DNA from: DASQZT01 sp035638575
GTDB lineage: Bacteria; Acidobacteriota; Terriglobia; Bryobacterales; Bryobacteraceae
Assembly: GCA_035638575.1 (NCBI GenBank)
Contig: DASQZT010000259.1
Location: 1 to 64,000, forward strand
DNA: 64,000 bases
Direction: 5' to 3'
Part shown: positions 9,901-17,947 of the stretch, piece after piece
Position numbering within the stretch: position 1 is the stretch's first letter
Layout of the letters: every line of letters starts with the position of its first letter
Made by a program: the position numbers and the translations under genes
Notes under the pieces: generated by a model
Databases searched by the model: none
The model's input: only the letters and a program-made list of their open reading frames with translations
Told to the model about the DNA's origin: nothing

Positions 9901-11159
9901 CGGAGGGTGGAATTGCCACAGCGCGCGAACTTGCCGAATACCTGCTCGCGGCCCGCGGAGCTGAGGCCGCCGACGAACTTCTGCGCACCCGGCGCGCGGC
10001 GGCGGTGGTCCGGGCGGCGCTCGAAACCGAGCGCATCATGGACCAGCCCCGATGGGAAGAGAGCCGGACCCACGGTCTCTACCTGGTGGTCACAGACGAA
10101 CCGCTGTTCTCCTTTGCCTGGCGGCTCGCCGAAGCGGCGCGGCAAGTAGCATCTGCCGATCCGATGTTCTCACCCGGTCGTGCCCTGGAAATGCTGCGCG
10201 CCACGCTGGGGACCCCGGAAGCACTCTCCGAAAACCGCCTGCGGCGTCTCGCGGCGGCGGTGGGCGGCGTTTCGCTCTCGCCGCGGCAGGAACTCTACCC
10301 CACGGGCATGCCCGCCCCGCGCGCATTGAAACTGGCGCAGGCCGCCCTCGCTGGTCTCGACCGCCTGTCCGTAGAGGACCTCCGCCGCCGCGTTCGCGAC
10401 CGTTATCCCGAGGCGCAGCCGCTGCCCGGGCGACCCGACCTGGACTCCCTGGTGAAGGAGTGCGGTCTCGCTCTTACTTGGGACGAGCGGGCGCAGCTCT
10501 ATGCGGCCCCCCGGCCAGGCGTTAGTTCCTCCTCCCTGAGCCTCCACACTCGGTACACGCCGCGCCCACTTCGCCCCGCCGAAGAGCTTTCGCGCGAGGC
10601 GCAAACGGCTCGGGAGTTCGAGCGTGCGCTTGGCGCCGCATACAAAACGCCTTCCTACCTCGTGCTGTTCACAGCCGCGAAGAACGTGCGCCGAGCCGAA
10701 CAGATCCTGCACCAGCGCTTCCCCATGAACGTCTTCAACCTCGATTCCGAGATCATAGCCGCCATGCGCGAAGCGGCGGGGTGCCTGGGCGCGGATTGGA
10801 ACGTGGTGCTTCGCGCCGACGCTGCACCGCCCGAGAGCCAGGATTGGCGCCGTCTCCAGCAGTTGCTCCGACAGGCCCTCCCTCTGGTCGAGGAGAGGCT
10901 GCGCGTGCGCGCGAGTCCGCTCCTCGTGACCTATCCCGGTCTGCTGGCGCGCTACGGAGAGATGAGCCTGCTGGCGCGGCTCTCCGATGGCCGCCTGGCG
11001 CACAGCCTGTGGGTGCTGGTGGCGGGCGACGAACAAACCGGGCGCCCGACGATCGACGGCGTGCCGGTCCCGGCGGCCGGCGCCAACCAGGCCGCCGAAA
11101 TTCCGGCGGGGTGGCTTACCGAACACAGCGCCTCCGAAGCGGCAGGAGGCCTGCGGTGA
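6990..11159 (+). CDS. pglW: BREX type 2 serine/threonine kinase PglW (NERD nuclease-like plus tandem kinase domains)
   Basis: ATG 6990 is chosen because the following residues (MSLSPGRWKRYAES) align with the usual PglW start; an ATG at 6960 is in frame. Domain order over 1389 residues: NERD domain with D55 and E68-I-K70 (restriction-like nuclease core); a degenerate first kinase domain in which HRD is HRA (about 337) and DFG is FNW, so probably a pseudokinase; a second kinase domain with glycine loop GGGSS (about 524), HRDIKPDN (about 632-639) and DFS in place of DFG, probably active; an RNA-polymerase alpha-CTD-like helix-hairpin-helix (about 800-865); a sigma-like HTH (about 925-950); and a C-terminal domain typical of PglW. 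PglW belongs to BREX-2 phage defence, where it is followed by pglX as seen here by a GTGA overlap. It appears full-length. Confidence 0.9.
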   Translation: MSLSPGRWKRYAESNYPHEREALEYLRENLPDSDPLLMYSNFEFIADDGSVNEVDALVVTRAGLFLVEIKSRGGKITGNRHTWFWEQEGRVLTIDSPLILANSKARKLGDLLGGQKAFKEVRRPYVEALVFCSDPSISTQLAESDRMRVCARLPLEKAPGIIPALLRREMPGVVPVLGTAIDKPVARAIVQALEQAGIRHSQRERRVGDYVLKDLIEENPLLSCQDFAAEHPSTKTPRRVRLYNIAAAESGERDRINETAKREYLILDGLDHPGIVKALDFREHELGPAIIFRREPDEVRLDHYLAQEGGRLTLDQRLDLVRQLAEALKYAHGRRVIHRALTPRSVLVTGAVSGKPQLRIFNWQLGRSLGTLSASPSGRPTTLHPQQLAEGSQLVFIAPEALLDPRGRGETMDVFSLGAIAYHIFTGTPPADSLPERDQILRDRQGFVLSGVLDGVAPELEELIHESTRGEVLVRTESVANFLKGLDGYEENLTRPAEEPSVHPLEAKARDRLEGGLVVKQRLGGGSSAIALLVDQGVRELVLKISRRPEHNDRILAEHATLDGLRHPRIVAPEKKLLSIQGLAGFLMERAGVETLAQRLTREGRLSLDLLQRFGEDLLEALQFLEEQGVSHRDIKPDNIGIAEYGKNHELRLKLFDFSLSGAPLDQIRAGTPPYLEPFLQLKERGRRWDTAAERFAAAMVLHEMATGALPYWGDRQSAPHLVNAEATIEAELIDAPVREPLLDFFRMALRRDPKERYDNAADMRAAWHSAFVAAAAPESRQPDPGAMENAANAVQLSTNLSDLPISTRAHNALDRLDIFTVENLLRQPSSTFFQLRGLGNKTRREVLDLLKLLRTRFPESAVPERAPAPPPEEIPAEVATSRTIDELVRDLLPAARYKPDHAPRERLLMLLELDDASTGEPSFPTQTEIGRRTGKTRAQIGQDLTRARERWRRARSLTEVRNDIAAFLGAEGGIATARELAEYLLAARGAEAADELLRTRRAAAVVRAALETERIMDQPRWEESRTHGLYLVVTDEPLFSFAWRLAEAARQVASADPMFSPGRALEMLRATLGTPEALSENRLRRLAAAVGGVSLSPRQELYPTGMPAPRALKLAQAALAGLDRLSVEDLRRRVRDRYPEAQPLPGRPDLDSLVKECGLALTWDERAQLYAAPRPGVSSSSLSLHTRYTPRPLRPAEELSREAQTAREFERALGAAYKTPSYLVLFTAAKNVRRAEQILHQRFPMNVFNLDSEIIAAMREAAGCLGADWNVVLRADAAPPESQDWRRLQQLLRQALPLVEERLRVRASPLLVTYPGLLARYGEMSLLARLSDGRLAHSLWVLVAGDEQTGRPTIDGVPVPAAGANQAAEIPAGWLTEHSASEAAGGLR

Positions 11160-14137
11160 TTGACGAAACCGCGCTCCGCGAGGGACTCCAAAAGCTACTG
11201 GCCGCCACGGAAGCCGACATCCACACGCGTGTCGAGGATGAGCCCGGGCTGAAACAAGCGCTCGAAGCGCGCCACAAAGCCGCCGCGGAGGCAGGCCGCA
11301 CGGCTCCCGGCGCGTGGCTCGCCTTCCGCGACGAAGCCGTAACTCAAGCGGCCGTTCACTGGCTGCTTGGCTGCGTCTTCGTGCGGTTCCTGGAGGATAA
11401 CGACCTCGTCGACGAGGTTTGGATCGCCGGCCCGAAGACGGAGGAGCGCGATCGCCTGAACGAAGCACTCGACCGTCGCTCGATCTGGTACCAACAGAAC
11501 CAGCACGGAAACGATGCGGACTACCTGCTCAATGTGTTTGCCCAGACCGCCGAACTTCCCGGCATGGCCGGCCTGTTCGACCGCGTGCACAATCCGCTCT
11601 GGTCATTGGAGCCGACGGGCACGCAGGCGATGAAGATCCTGCAATTCTTCCAAGCCCGCGACGAGGCCACTAGCGAATTGCGCCACGACTTCACGGACCC
11701 GGACTGGAACACCCGTTTCCTTGGCGACCTTTATCAGAACCTCTCGGAGTTCGCGCGCAAGCGGTACGCGCTGTGCCAGACGCCGGGGTTCGTAGTGGAT
11801 TTCATTCTGGACCGGACGCTCACCCCGGCGCTCGACGTTTTCGGCCTGGAGCAGACGCGCCTCATCGACCCGACCTGCGGGAGTGGGCATTTCTTGCTGG
11901 CGGCGTTTGACCAACTGTTCGCAAAATGGGTGGAGCACGAGCCGAACGAAAACCCGCGCCTGTTGGCGCAGCGTGCGTTGGATGCGGTGTGTGGTGTAGA
12001 CCTGAACCCGTTCGCGGTTGAGATTGCGGAGTTCCGGTTGTTAATCGCGGCGCTGCGGGTGTGCGGGGCCAAGCGGTTGAAGGGCGCGCCGAATTTCACC
12101 TTCCAGCTTGCGGCGGGGGATTCGCTGCTGCACGGTCCGCCGCTGAAAGGCGAAAGCGCCATTCAACGCCCCACCGGCGACGACCCGATGGAATGCTACT
12201 TCACCGCCGAGGATGCGGATGCCCTGCGCCGGATACTCGGCCAGCAATATCACGCGGTGGTCGGTAACCCGCCTTATATCAATGTTGCGGATCCGGCGCT
12301 GCGCGAGACCTACCGGCTACGGTACACCTCCTGCCACGGCAAATATCAGTTGAGCGTGCCGTTCACAGAGCGCTGTTTCCACATCGCGCTGCGGGGCGGC
12401 GATTGCGCAGACGAGCCGGCAGGCTTTGTCGGGCTGATCGTTTCGAATGCCTTCATGAAGCGGTCGTTCGGAAAGAAGCTGGTCGAGAACCATATTCCGG
12501 TTTGGGACCTGACGCATGTGATCGATACATCAGGTGCCTATCTGCCGGGCCACGGTACGCCCACAGCGATCCTTTTCGGACGGAACCAGCTACCGGTTGC
12601 AAACACGGTTCGGGCAGTGCGCGGGATTCGTGGCGAAACCGGCGTGCCGGACGACCCCGCGCACGCGCTGGTGTGGTCAGCGATCGTGGCGCAGGTGGGC
12701 AATGCGGGCTCGGAGAGCAAGTGGGTGAGCGTAGCGGACGCCGAGCGGCAGGGTTTTACGAGGCACCCGTGGTCGGTCGGGGGTGGTGGGGCAGCGGAAC
12801 TTTTCGGGCAACTGAGCGATGCGGCCGCTCAGTGCTTGGGCGCCGTTGCCGATTCGATCGGTATCACCTCTTTCACCCTCGAAGACGATATTTATATCCT
12901 TCCTGAGCGGGCGGCCAGGATGCATCGTGTGCGGTCGGAGCAGCTCCGAGGCATGGTTGTGGGCGACGCTGTTCGGGACTGGCAGATCGCTCCGGTGGAC
13001 CCAGCGGTTTTTCCATACACTCAGGATTTCGTTCCCCTCCCGGAACCCTCGGTGCTCCACTACCTGTGGCCGGCGAGGACTAATCTGTCGCAGAACAGGA
13101 TGTTCGGCGGAGAGACTAAGATCGAGGCGGGGCTCCAGTGGTACGAATTCGGAAGGCTGACATCAAGCAAGTTGAGGTCACCGCTCTCGATTGTTTTCGC
13201 ATTTGTTTCCACGGACAACCAATTCGCCCTGGACCGAGGCGGGAGGGTATTCAAGCAAAGTGCACCAGTTATCAAGCTGGCCTCGGATTCGCGTGAGGAC
13301 GAGCATCTAGAGCTGGTTGGTCTGCTGAACAGCTCAGCTGGGTGCTTCTGGCTCAAGCAGTCCTGTTATCCAAAGGGCGGGGACCACGTTGGTGACGAGG
13401 GCGCTCGCGTTCGGCCAGAGATGTGGGACGTGTACTTCGAGTTCGACGGTACCAAACTGAAGCAGTTCCCATTGCCCGCAAAGCGTCCACTGGAGCTCAC
13501 CAACCTCATCCAGACCGAAGCCGACGCGCATTCAACTGTATCACCAGATCGCATTTGCACGGGGCAGATACCCACTGCCGCGGCGCTCGCCGACGCCTGC
13601 TCCCGCGCCGCCGACCACCTCGCCCGGATGATCGCCCTCCAGGAAGAACTCGACTGGCAGGTCTACCATCTCTACGGCCTGCTCGAAGAAGACCTGTCGC
13701 TGCTGCCCGATGAAATCCCGACGCTGAAACTCGGGGAGCGTCCTTTCGAAACCGTCATGGCGCGGCAGATGGCCGCCGGGGAACTCGAAACCACTTGGTT
13801 TGAGCGGCACGGGTCCACCCCCATCACCGAACTGCCCGCGCACTGGCCGGAACGGTATCGGCGGGCGGTTGAGCGCCGGCTGGAGATCATCGCCACTAAT
13901 CGCGACATCGCGCTCATCGAGCAACCGGAATACAAGCGCCGCTGGAACCTGCCGAAGTGGGAAGACCTGGAGCAGAAGGCCCTCGAAAACTGGCTGCTGG
14001 ACCGCATGGAATCGGCGGCGTTGTGGCCGGACCCGGAACTGAAAAGCTGTGCGCGGCTCGCGGACCTGCTGCGGCGCGAACGCCTCTACGATGGGAATCT
14101 CGGCGTCACCGCCGACGCGCCGCGCGGCGTACAATAA
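11156..14137 (+). CDS. pglX: BREX type 2 adenine-specific DNA methyltransferase PglX, C-terminally truncated
   Basis: GTG 11156 overlaps the pglW stop (GTGA) and has AGGAGG at 11144-11149. The 993-residue product carries the N6-adenine methyltransferase motifs: motif I DPTCGSGHF at about 238 and motif IV NPPYI at about 371. The later part matches the PglX target-recognition and spacer region up to the LLDRMES segment near the end. Full BREX-2 PglX proteins known to me run roughly 200 residues longer; here the reading diverges after ARLADLLRRE and stops 22 residues later. In BREX, PglX methylates the host motif that marks self DNA. The usual following genes pglY, pglZ and brxD are absent, so the system is probably inactive, or the methyltransferase may act alone. 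Truncation may be a deletion scar. Confidence 0.85.
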   Translation: MIDETALREGLQKLLAATEADIHTRVEDEPGLKQALEARHKAAAEAGRTAPGAWLAFRDEAVTQAAVHWLLGCVFVRFLEDNDLVDEVWIAGPKTEERDRLNEALDRRSIWYQQNQHGNDADYLLNVFAQTAELPGMAGLFDRVHNPLWSLEPTGTQAMKILQFFQARDEATSELRHDFTDPDWNTRFLGDLYQNLSEFARKRYALCQTPGFVVDFILDRTLTPALDVFGLEQTRLIDPTCGSGHFLLAAFDQLFAKWVEHEPNENPRLLAQRALDAVCGVDLNPFAVEIAEFRLLIAALRVCGAKRLKGAPNFTFQLAAGDSLLHGPPLKGESAIQRPTGDDPMECYFTAEDADALRRILGQQYHAVVGNPPYINVADPALRETYRLRYTSCHGKYQLSVPFTERCFHIALRGGDCADEPAGFVGLIVSNAFMKRSFGKKLVENHIPVWDLTHVIDTSGAYLPGHGTPTAILFGRNQLPVANTVRAVRGIRGETGVPDDPAHALVWSAIVAQVGNAGSESKWVSVADAERQGFTRHPWSVGGGGAAELFGQLSDAAAQCLGAVADSIGITSFTLEDDIYILPERAARMHRVRSEQLRGMVVGDAVRDWQIAPVDPAVFPYTQDFVPLPEPSVLHYLWPARTNLSQNRMFGGETKIEAGLQWYEFGRLTSSKLRSPLSIVFAFVSTDNQFALDRGGRVFKQSAPVIKLASDSREDEHLELVGLLNSSAGCFWLKQSCYPKGGDHVGDEGARVRPEMWDVYFEFDGTKLKQFPLPAKRPLELTNLIQTEADAHSTVSPDRICTGQIPTAAALADACSRAADHLARMIALQEELDWQVYHLYGLLEEDLSLLPDEIPTLKLGERPFETVMARQMAAGELETTWFERHGSTPITELPAHWPERYRRAVERRLEIIATNRDIALIEQPEYKRRWNLPKWEDLEQKALENWLLDRMESAALWPDPELKSCARLADLLRRERLYDGNLGVTADAPRGVQ

Positions 14138-14173
14138 GCTCTCGCTAGCCGAGAAGTGCATAGCAACGTAAAG

Positions 14174-14197
14174 GGCTGGCTCCCGAGTGGGCCAGCC
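14174..14197. terminator. Hairpin between convergent pglX and TIR genes, possible terminator
   Basis: GGCTGGC (14174-14180) pairs with GCCAGCC (14191-14197); two further inner pairs leave a 6-nt loop. There is no U-tract on either strand, so it would be a weak or factor-dependent terminator. The rest of 14138-14379 shows no gene. Confidence 0.35.
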
Positions 14198-14379
14198 GGA
14201 AGTGGGTCGGTTTGGCCGACGGCGGTGCATTTCCACAGATAGGCGACTACACGTCCGGATGGAGAGATTCTTGAGCGGCGGCGATCCGCGGTTCAGCGCC
14301 CTGTCGCCCGTTCCCAAAGAGCGACACCGCCTGGGGCATCGGCATGACTGCCCCCCGCTCCACCGGTCAAATGAAGGAA

Positions 14380-15108
14380 TCAGTGAACATCCTCGCTTGG
14401 CTCCGCCACTCGGCTGACAGGGCAGCGAACGTCGAGATGATGTGCCCACGTGCGGAGCGCGAGCGCTGTCGCAAACGCGCAGACCACGAAAGAGAAATCG
14501 AGTATTCTCGCCTCGGGCGAGGCCGCCAGGAGACCTGGAACCCAACCCAAGGCGAAGACCAGCGCCACGTACATCGCCGCTCTGAGCGCCCACCCCACCG
14601 CGGCTCCTGGCGCGTACAAAAGCAGAGCCTGCCTGATCTTCGACTTCGGAATTCGAAACCGTGATCGAATCTGCCGTATGACTCCCCGAACATCGGCATC
14701 AAAGTGCGCATCATCGATGCGAACCGCCTGAATCCTGGCGAGCTGGCCGATCTCCGTTGGAAGCTGTTGTTGCTTCGGTATCGTTGCGCCCCGAAATAAG
14801 AGAGGGATAATCGTCAGGCCGCTTGCTAACGCGATCGAGATCTCGAGTCTTACGAAATCGTCGGGCTCGTCCAGCCGTCGCTTTCCCTCTTGGGTTACCG
14901 CGAGCCAGCGGGGGCCGATAGCGATAATGAGCGCGTCGCTGCATTCCAGCCGCCGAACGATCGCATCGTCGAACCGCGATCCGGGCTTGATTGCGGCAAC
15001 GTCAAGGAAGATATACTGGTTCGCAAAGCAATCCCGGAGCGCCTTGTAAATCCGCGCCACGTCCCCCGGGCAATCATCATGCCGGTATGAGATAAACACT
15101 CCAGGCAT
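14380..15108 (-). CDS. TIR-domain protein with C-terminal membrane segments
   Basis: 242 residues. The N-terminal TIR domain begins with the beta-A motif GVFISYRHDD, continues through YIFLDVAAI and DALIIAIGPRW, and has FVRLEISIAL, where the glutamate is at the position of the catalytic Glu of NAD-cleaving TIR domains. After about residue 150 a basic linker leads to two hydrophobic helices (about 165-190 and 200-220), so the protein is probably membrane anchored with the TIR in the cytoplasm. Prokaryotic TIR domains commonly deplete NAD+ or make cyclic ADP-ribose signals in anti-phage systems; that activity here is inferred. It is the last gene of a minus-strand operon, 15 bp after the helical protein. 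No clear ribosome site at the ATG. Confidence 0.85.
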   Translation of the reverse strand: MPGVFISYRHDDCPGDVARIYKALRDCFANQYIFLDVAAIKPGSRFDDAIVRRLECSDALIIAIGPRWLAVTQEGKRRLDEPDDFVRLEISIALASGLTIIPLLFRGATIPKQQQLPTEIGQLARIQAVRIDDAHFDADVRGVIRQIRSRFRIPKSKIRQALLLYAPGAAVGWALRAAMYVALVFALGWVPGLLAASPEARILDFSFVVCAFATALALRTWAHHLDVRCPVSRVAEPSEDVH

Positions 15109-15123
15109 CTGTCGATTGCGCGC

Positions 15124-15819
15124 TTACGAGCAGTGGGAGCAGTCGGCGCTTTTCGGCGGCTGACCGCGATTCTTCTTCGAGAGGTAGCACAGAAAACAAT
15201 TGTACGCCTTCAGCACGGCTGCGCGCTCCCGTTCGTTGCCATTGATCACTGACGCGACCTCCTGCGGGCTGCCTTTGACTAAATATGCTTCGATATCCGA
15301 CACAGTCCCGGGGAAACGCGTGTACGTCCTAATGATCTCGGTCAACTGCGCGTCGAGAGGTTCAGAAGCGCTGAGCGCTAAATCTTCAACGGCGCCCTCC
15401 AGTCCCTTCAGCGCCGCATTAACCTCGCCGGCAGACGCGGCGGCGTCGGCGGCTGCTCGAGTCTTTAGTACCGCCGTCTTAACCTGCTGGAACGCGTCAA
15501 GGCGATGCCATAGATGCTCATAGGCCTGGGCTGAGCGATATACGGCTTGTTGTAGCGCGATCAGCTTGCGGGAAGACGGCTTCAGCCTGTCAATCTCGGT
15601 CCTCAGAGGGCGGAAGATGTAGTCGTCGATAACGATTATTGTCAGGCGGAGACTCAGAAAGGCTTCTATCTGATTCTTCAAGCTCCGGTTGTCTGGAGAT
15701 TTACTGTCATTCTGTGGTGGGCTTCCGCATAACATCCCGCGGACCGCATAAAACAACAAAGGCAAGGTACAACCCCTGACAATCGCAACAAGTTCTCGTC
15801 TCCGCATAGGCGTTCGCAT
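15124..15819 (-). CDS. Uncharacterised helical membrane-associated protein with Cys-rich tail
   Basis: About 231 residues; ATG 15819 is used, and a TTG three bases upstream is possible. No family is recognised. It has an N-terminal hydrophobic segment (RGCTLPLLFYAVRGMLCG), a mostly alpha-helical middle with heptad-like leucines (about 70-150) and a short C-terminal cysteine cluster (NCFLCYL ... CSHC) that could bind metal or form disulfides. It lies 19 bp after the beta-propeller gene and 15 bp before the TIR gene, so the three are probably co-transcribed and functionally linked. It could transmit a signal between the exported propeller and the TIR protein; this is inference from context only. 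Confidence 0.65.
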   Translation of the reverse strand: MRTPMRRRELVAIVRGCTLPLLFYAVRGMLCGSPPQNDSKSPDNRSLKNQIEAFLSLRLTIIVIDDYIFRPLRTEIDRLKPSSRKLIALQQAVYRSAQAYEHLWHRLDAFQQVKTAVLKTRAAADAAASAGEVNAALKGLEGAVEDLALSASEPLDAQLTEIIRTYTRFPGTVSDIEAYLVKGSPQEVASVINGNERERAAVLKAYNCFLCYLSKKNRGQPPKSADCSHCS

Positions 15820-15838
15820 CAAGTAGCTGTTGATCGTC

Positions 15839-17632
15839 TCAGTTGCGGTTCCCCTCGGCAGTCCCGGCGATCTCCGTCACCGCCGGGCATGTCTTTCGAT
15901 AAGGCACGGAGCCAAGATAAGCCTTCCACTCCTCGCTGGTGAGATTGCGGTTCATCCGGGCGCAGGTTTCGTTGATCAGATCTTCGGTTAGAAAGGGCTC
16001 GACACGCAGATCGTAGCGTTGGATGTACCGGCCGTCCTCCGTAAAGTCGATATCGCCGCCCTGAACGTTCTCCAGCATCACGTAAGGATAGCCCTTTTCC
16101 CACACTCGCAAAACCAGGTTGTCGTCATCGGCGCTTGCCTCAAACCGTGAATCGGGACTCTTTGCCAACCAGGAGCCGGGGCGCACTCTTCCGATATTGA
16201 GAACGTCGCCGGGCGCGTGAGGCTTCGCATTAGGCAAAGTGCGGCCAATATATCCCGCGTACACGGTGATCTTGCCGCCTACGGAGACAGCGACGCGCTG
16301 AAAGTCGCTACTGGCCGTCGTGCGCTGATTATTCGGGTCGGAAGCTTCAAATCGTCCCTGAAGAGCGCCGGTTGCGGGGTCGTACAAAAATCCTTCGGCT
16401 GGATCGAGTAACTGGGAGCCGTCGGACGTCAGGACAGGAGTAGTGCGCAGGAACATTTTGCCGACTGGCTGAACCGTCGAGTCGGTAAGTCGCAATACGA
16501 TGTAGTAGTCGTCTTCCGCCTCTGCGTCGTTGTTATGGTGCACAACCGCTACTTTTCCGTTGTCGCTGATCGCTTCGGGCAGAGTCCAAAGAAAGCCTTC
16601 GCCCAGGGTTTGCAGTCCTCCCGAATAGGACCATGTCTGCAAATGTTCCTTAACCTCGTTTGAGCCGAAGAGAGCGATATCGGATTGATCGTTCGCCAGC
16701 GCATAATCGACGGGGTCGGAGCCGGCGAGCGTTATTGGTGGAGCATTGTTGGAGAGATTCCACGCGTCAGCGGTCCGGTCCTTCTTGACTATGAAAATCC
16801 AAGCGTCGCCTTTTCCAAAGGTGAAACGCTGTACTCCTTGAATTGTCCGCTTCACCTTCCAGTCCGCCGTTGAGGAAATGGAGAGCTCGTCTGTCGCGGT
16901 ATACTCGGCCAGCCATCGGCCCCCGTGGCTGAACACGACAGGGTGGAGGCCGGCCTCCCAGGAATCTACTTTGGGCGCTGCATAGGCGAGGCGCGCTACG
17001 CGCTTCCCGTCCGCAGCACTCAAGATCTCGGTAGGGCGTTCGCTGCGGTGTACGGCAATCCACGCGCTGTTTGGGCTGAATATCGCGGAATCAGCCGTGA
17101 ATGTGAAGAGGACTCTCCGCTGCTCCAGACCCCAAAACAAGTAGGATGCGGGCGAGGCCTCTGAAGTCCTGACCAGCAAATAGTGATTATCGGAGCTGAT
17201 CTGTATCTCGTTTACCTCGGGAAATCGCACGATCTGCTCGACGCGGGGCGCGATGGCATTGACTCTGCCAAGCGCGGTTCGATTTGGCATGTTCGGAACG
17301 CGGCGAGCGGATTCAACGGCGAGGAGTCCGGACAAAGTCAGCTTGCCCGACTCCGCCCTGACCCATTCGGAATACGCCGCCAGGCGGTAAGCGAGCAACT
17401 CTTCTTTGGGATTTGGTTGGGTGGTGTCGCCGGGAGCGAAGGCCCCATTTCGCGGGACTGAGAGTTCGGGCGTCGTCTGCGCATTCAGCGGGCTCAGATG
17501 GAACGGGCAAGCGGTGAATAGGGCAAGGATATAGGAGAGCGCTCTTTTTGGACGCGCCCATTTCGAACCATGAGTCGGCTCCTCGATTGTCAGTTTAGCG
17601 TAAAGCGGACTGCGGAAATCGAGGCTTCGCAT
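15839..17632 (-). CDS. Exported WD40-like beta-propeller protein of TIR/STAND-associated type
   Basis: About 597 residues if the ATG at 17632 is used; no convincing ribosome site was found and in-frame starts lie further upstream. A signal-peptide-like hydrophobic stretch (SYILALFTACPFHLSPLNAQ) is followed by a short helical segment (LLAVESARRVP) like the linker that precedes WD40 repeats in STAND and TIR fusion proteins. Then come repeated beta-propeller blades with many WxxxSxD-type motifs. The C-terminus (LTSEEWKAYLG ... YRKTC) is a recurrent tail of bacterial WD40 proteins that are usually fused to STAND or TIR domains. Here the TIR is encoded separately two genes downstream. Probably a periplasmic or surface sensor; ligand unknown. 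Confidence 0.75.
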   Translation of the reverse strand: MRSLDFRSPLYAKLTIEEPTHGSKWARPKRALSYILALFTACPFHLSPLNAQTTPELSVPRNGAFAPGDTTQPNPKEELLAYRLAAYSEWVRAESGKLTLSGLLAVESARRVPNMPNRTALGRVNAIAPRVEQIVRFPEVNEIQISSDNHYLLVRTSEASPASYLFWGLEQRRVLFTFTADSAIFSPNSAWIAVHRSERPTEILSAADGKRVARLAYAAPKVDSWEAGLHPVVFSHGGRWLAEYTATDELSISSTADWKVKRTIQGVQRFTFGKGDAWIFIVKKDRTADAWNLSNNAPPITLAGSDPVDYALANDQSDIALFGSNEVKEHLQTWSYSGGLQTLGEGFLWTLPEAISDNGKVAVVHHNNDAEAEDDYYIVLRLTDSTVQPVGKMFLRTTPVLTSDGSQLLDPAEGFLYDPATGALQGRFEASDPNNQRTTASSDFQRVAVSVGGKITVYAGYIGRTLPNAKPHAPGDVLNIGRVRPGSWLAKSPDSRFEASADDDNLVLRVWEKGYPYVMLENVQGGDIDFTEDGRYIQRYDLRVEPFLTEDLINETCARMNRNLTSEEWKAYLGSVPYRKTCPAVTEIAGTAEGNRN

Positions 17633-17897
17633 GGGGGAAGATTCTACCATACCCGGGAGACTTGGACATATCACGCCAGAACCGCCGAACTGCCTTGGTG
17701 GCGGGCCCTGAGCGCCGGATTTCAAACTGATCCACTACCGGGCAGCGCCCTTTTTCGTTGGCCCACGGTGTATTCCCCGCTGGCCGCGCCCGGATAATTA
17801 CTGTCCAAAACACTGTCCACTTAGCGCCGAACAGGCCGTTTCCGCCGCACAAAAGCCAACGCAAGTCATAGAAAACACGTGGTTGCACTTGTATGGG

Positions 17898-17947
17898 TTT
17901 GCCTCCGGAGCAAAAGGTCGGTGGTTCGAATCCACTCGGGCGTACCA
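17898..17947 (+). tRNA. 3' half of tRNA-Arg(CCG), probable integration (att) scar
   Basis: Anticodon stem TTTGC/GCAAA encloses loop CTCCGGA with anticodon CCG at 17905-17907. A variable loop AGGTC, a T-arm GGTGG-TTCGAAT-CCACT, acceptor strand CGGGCGT, discriminator A and an encoded CCA (17945-17947) follow. The matching 5' acceptor strand ACGCCCG and any D-arm are missing upstream, so this is not a complete tRNA. A displaced tRNA 3' end is the usual product of site-specific integration into a tRNA gene. Given its + orientation the element would lie to the left, i.e. the TIR and BREX genes, and the intact tRNA would be further left, outside the window. Confidence 0.8.

Noticed and set aside
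10781..11155. In-frame upstream extension of pglX overlapping the pglW 3' end
   Set aside because: The GTG at 11156 has a ribosome site, a GTGA overlap and the expected PglX N-terminus; the extension is Arg/Pro-rich shadow sequence.
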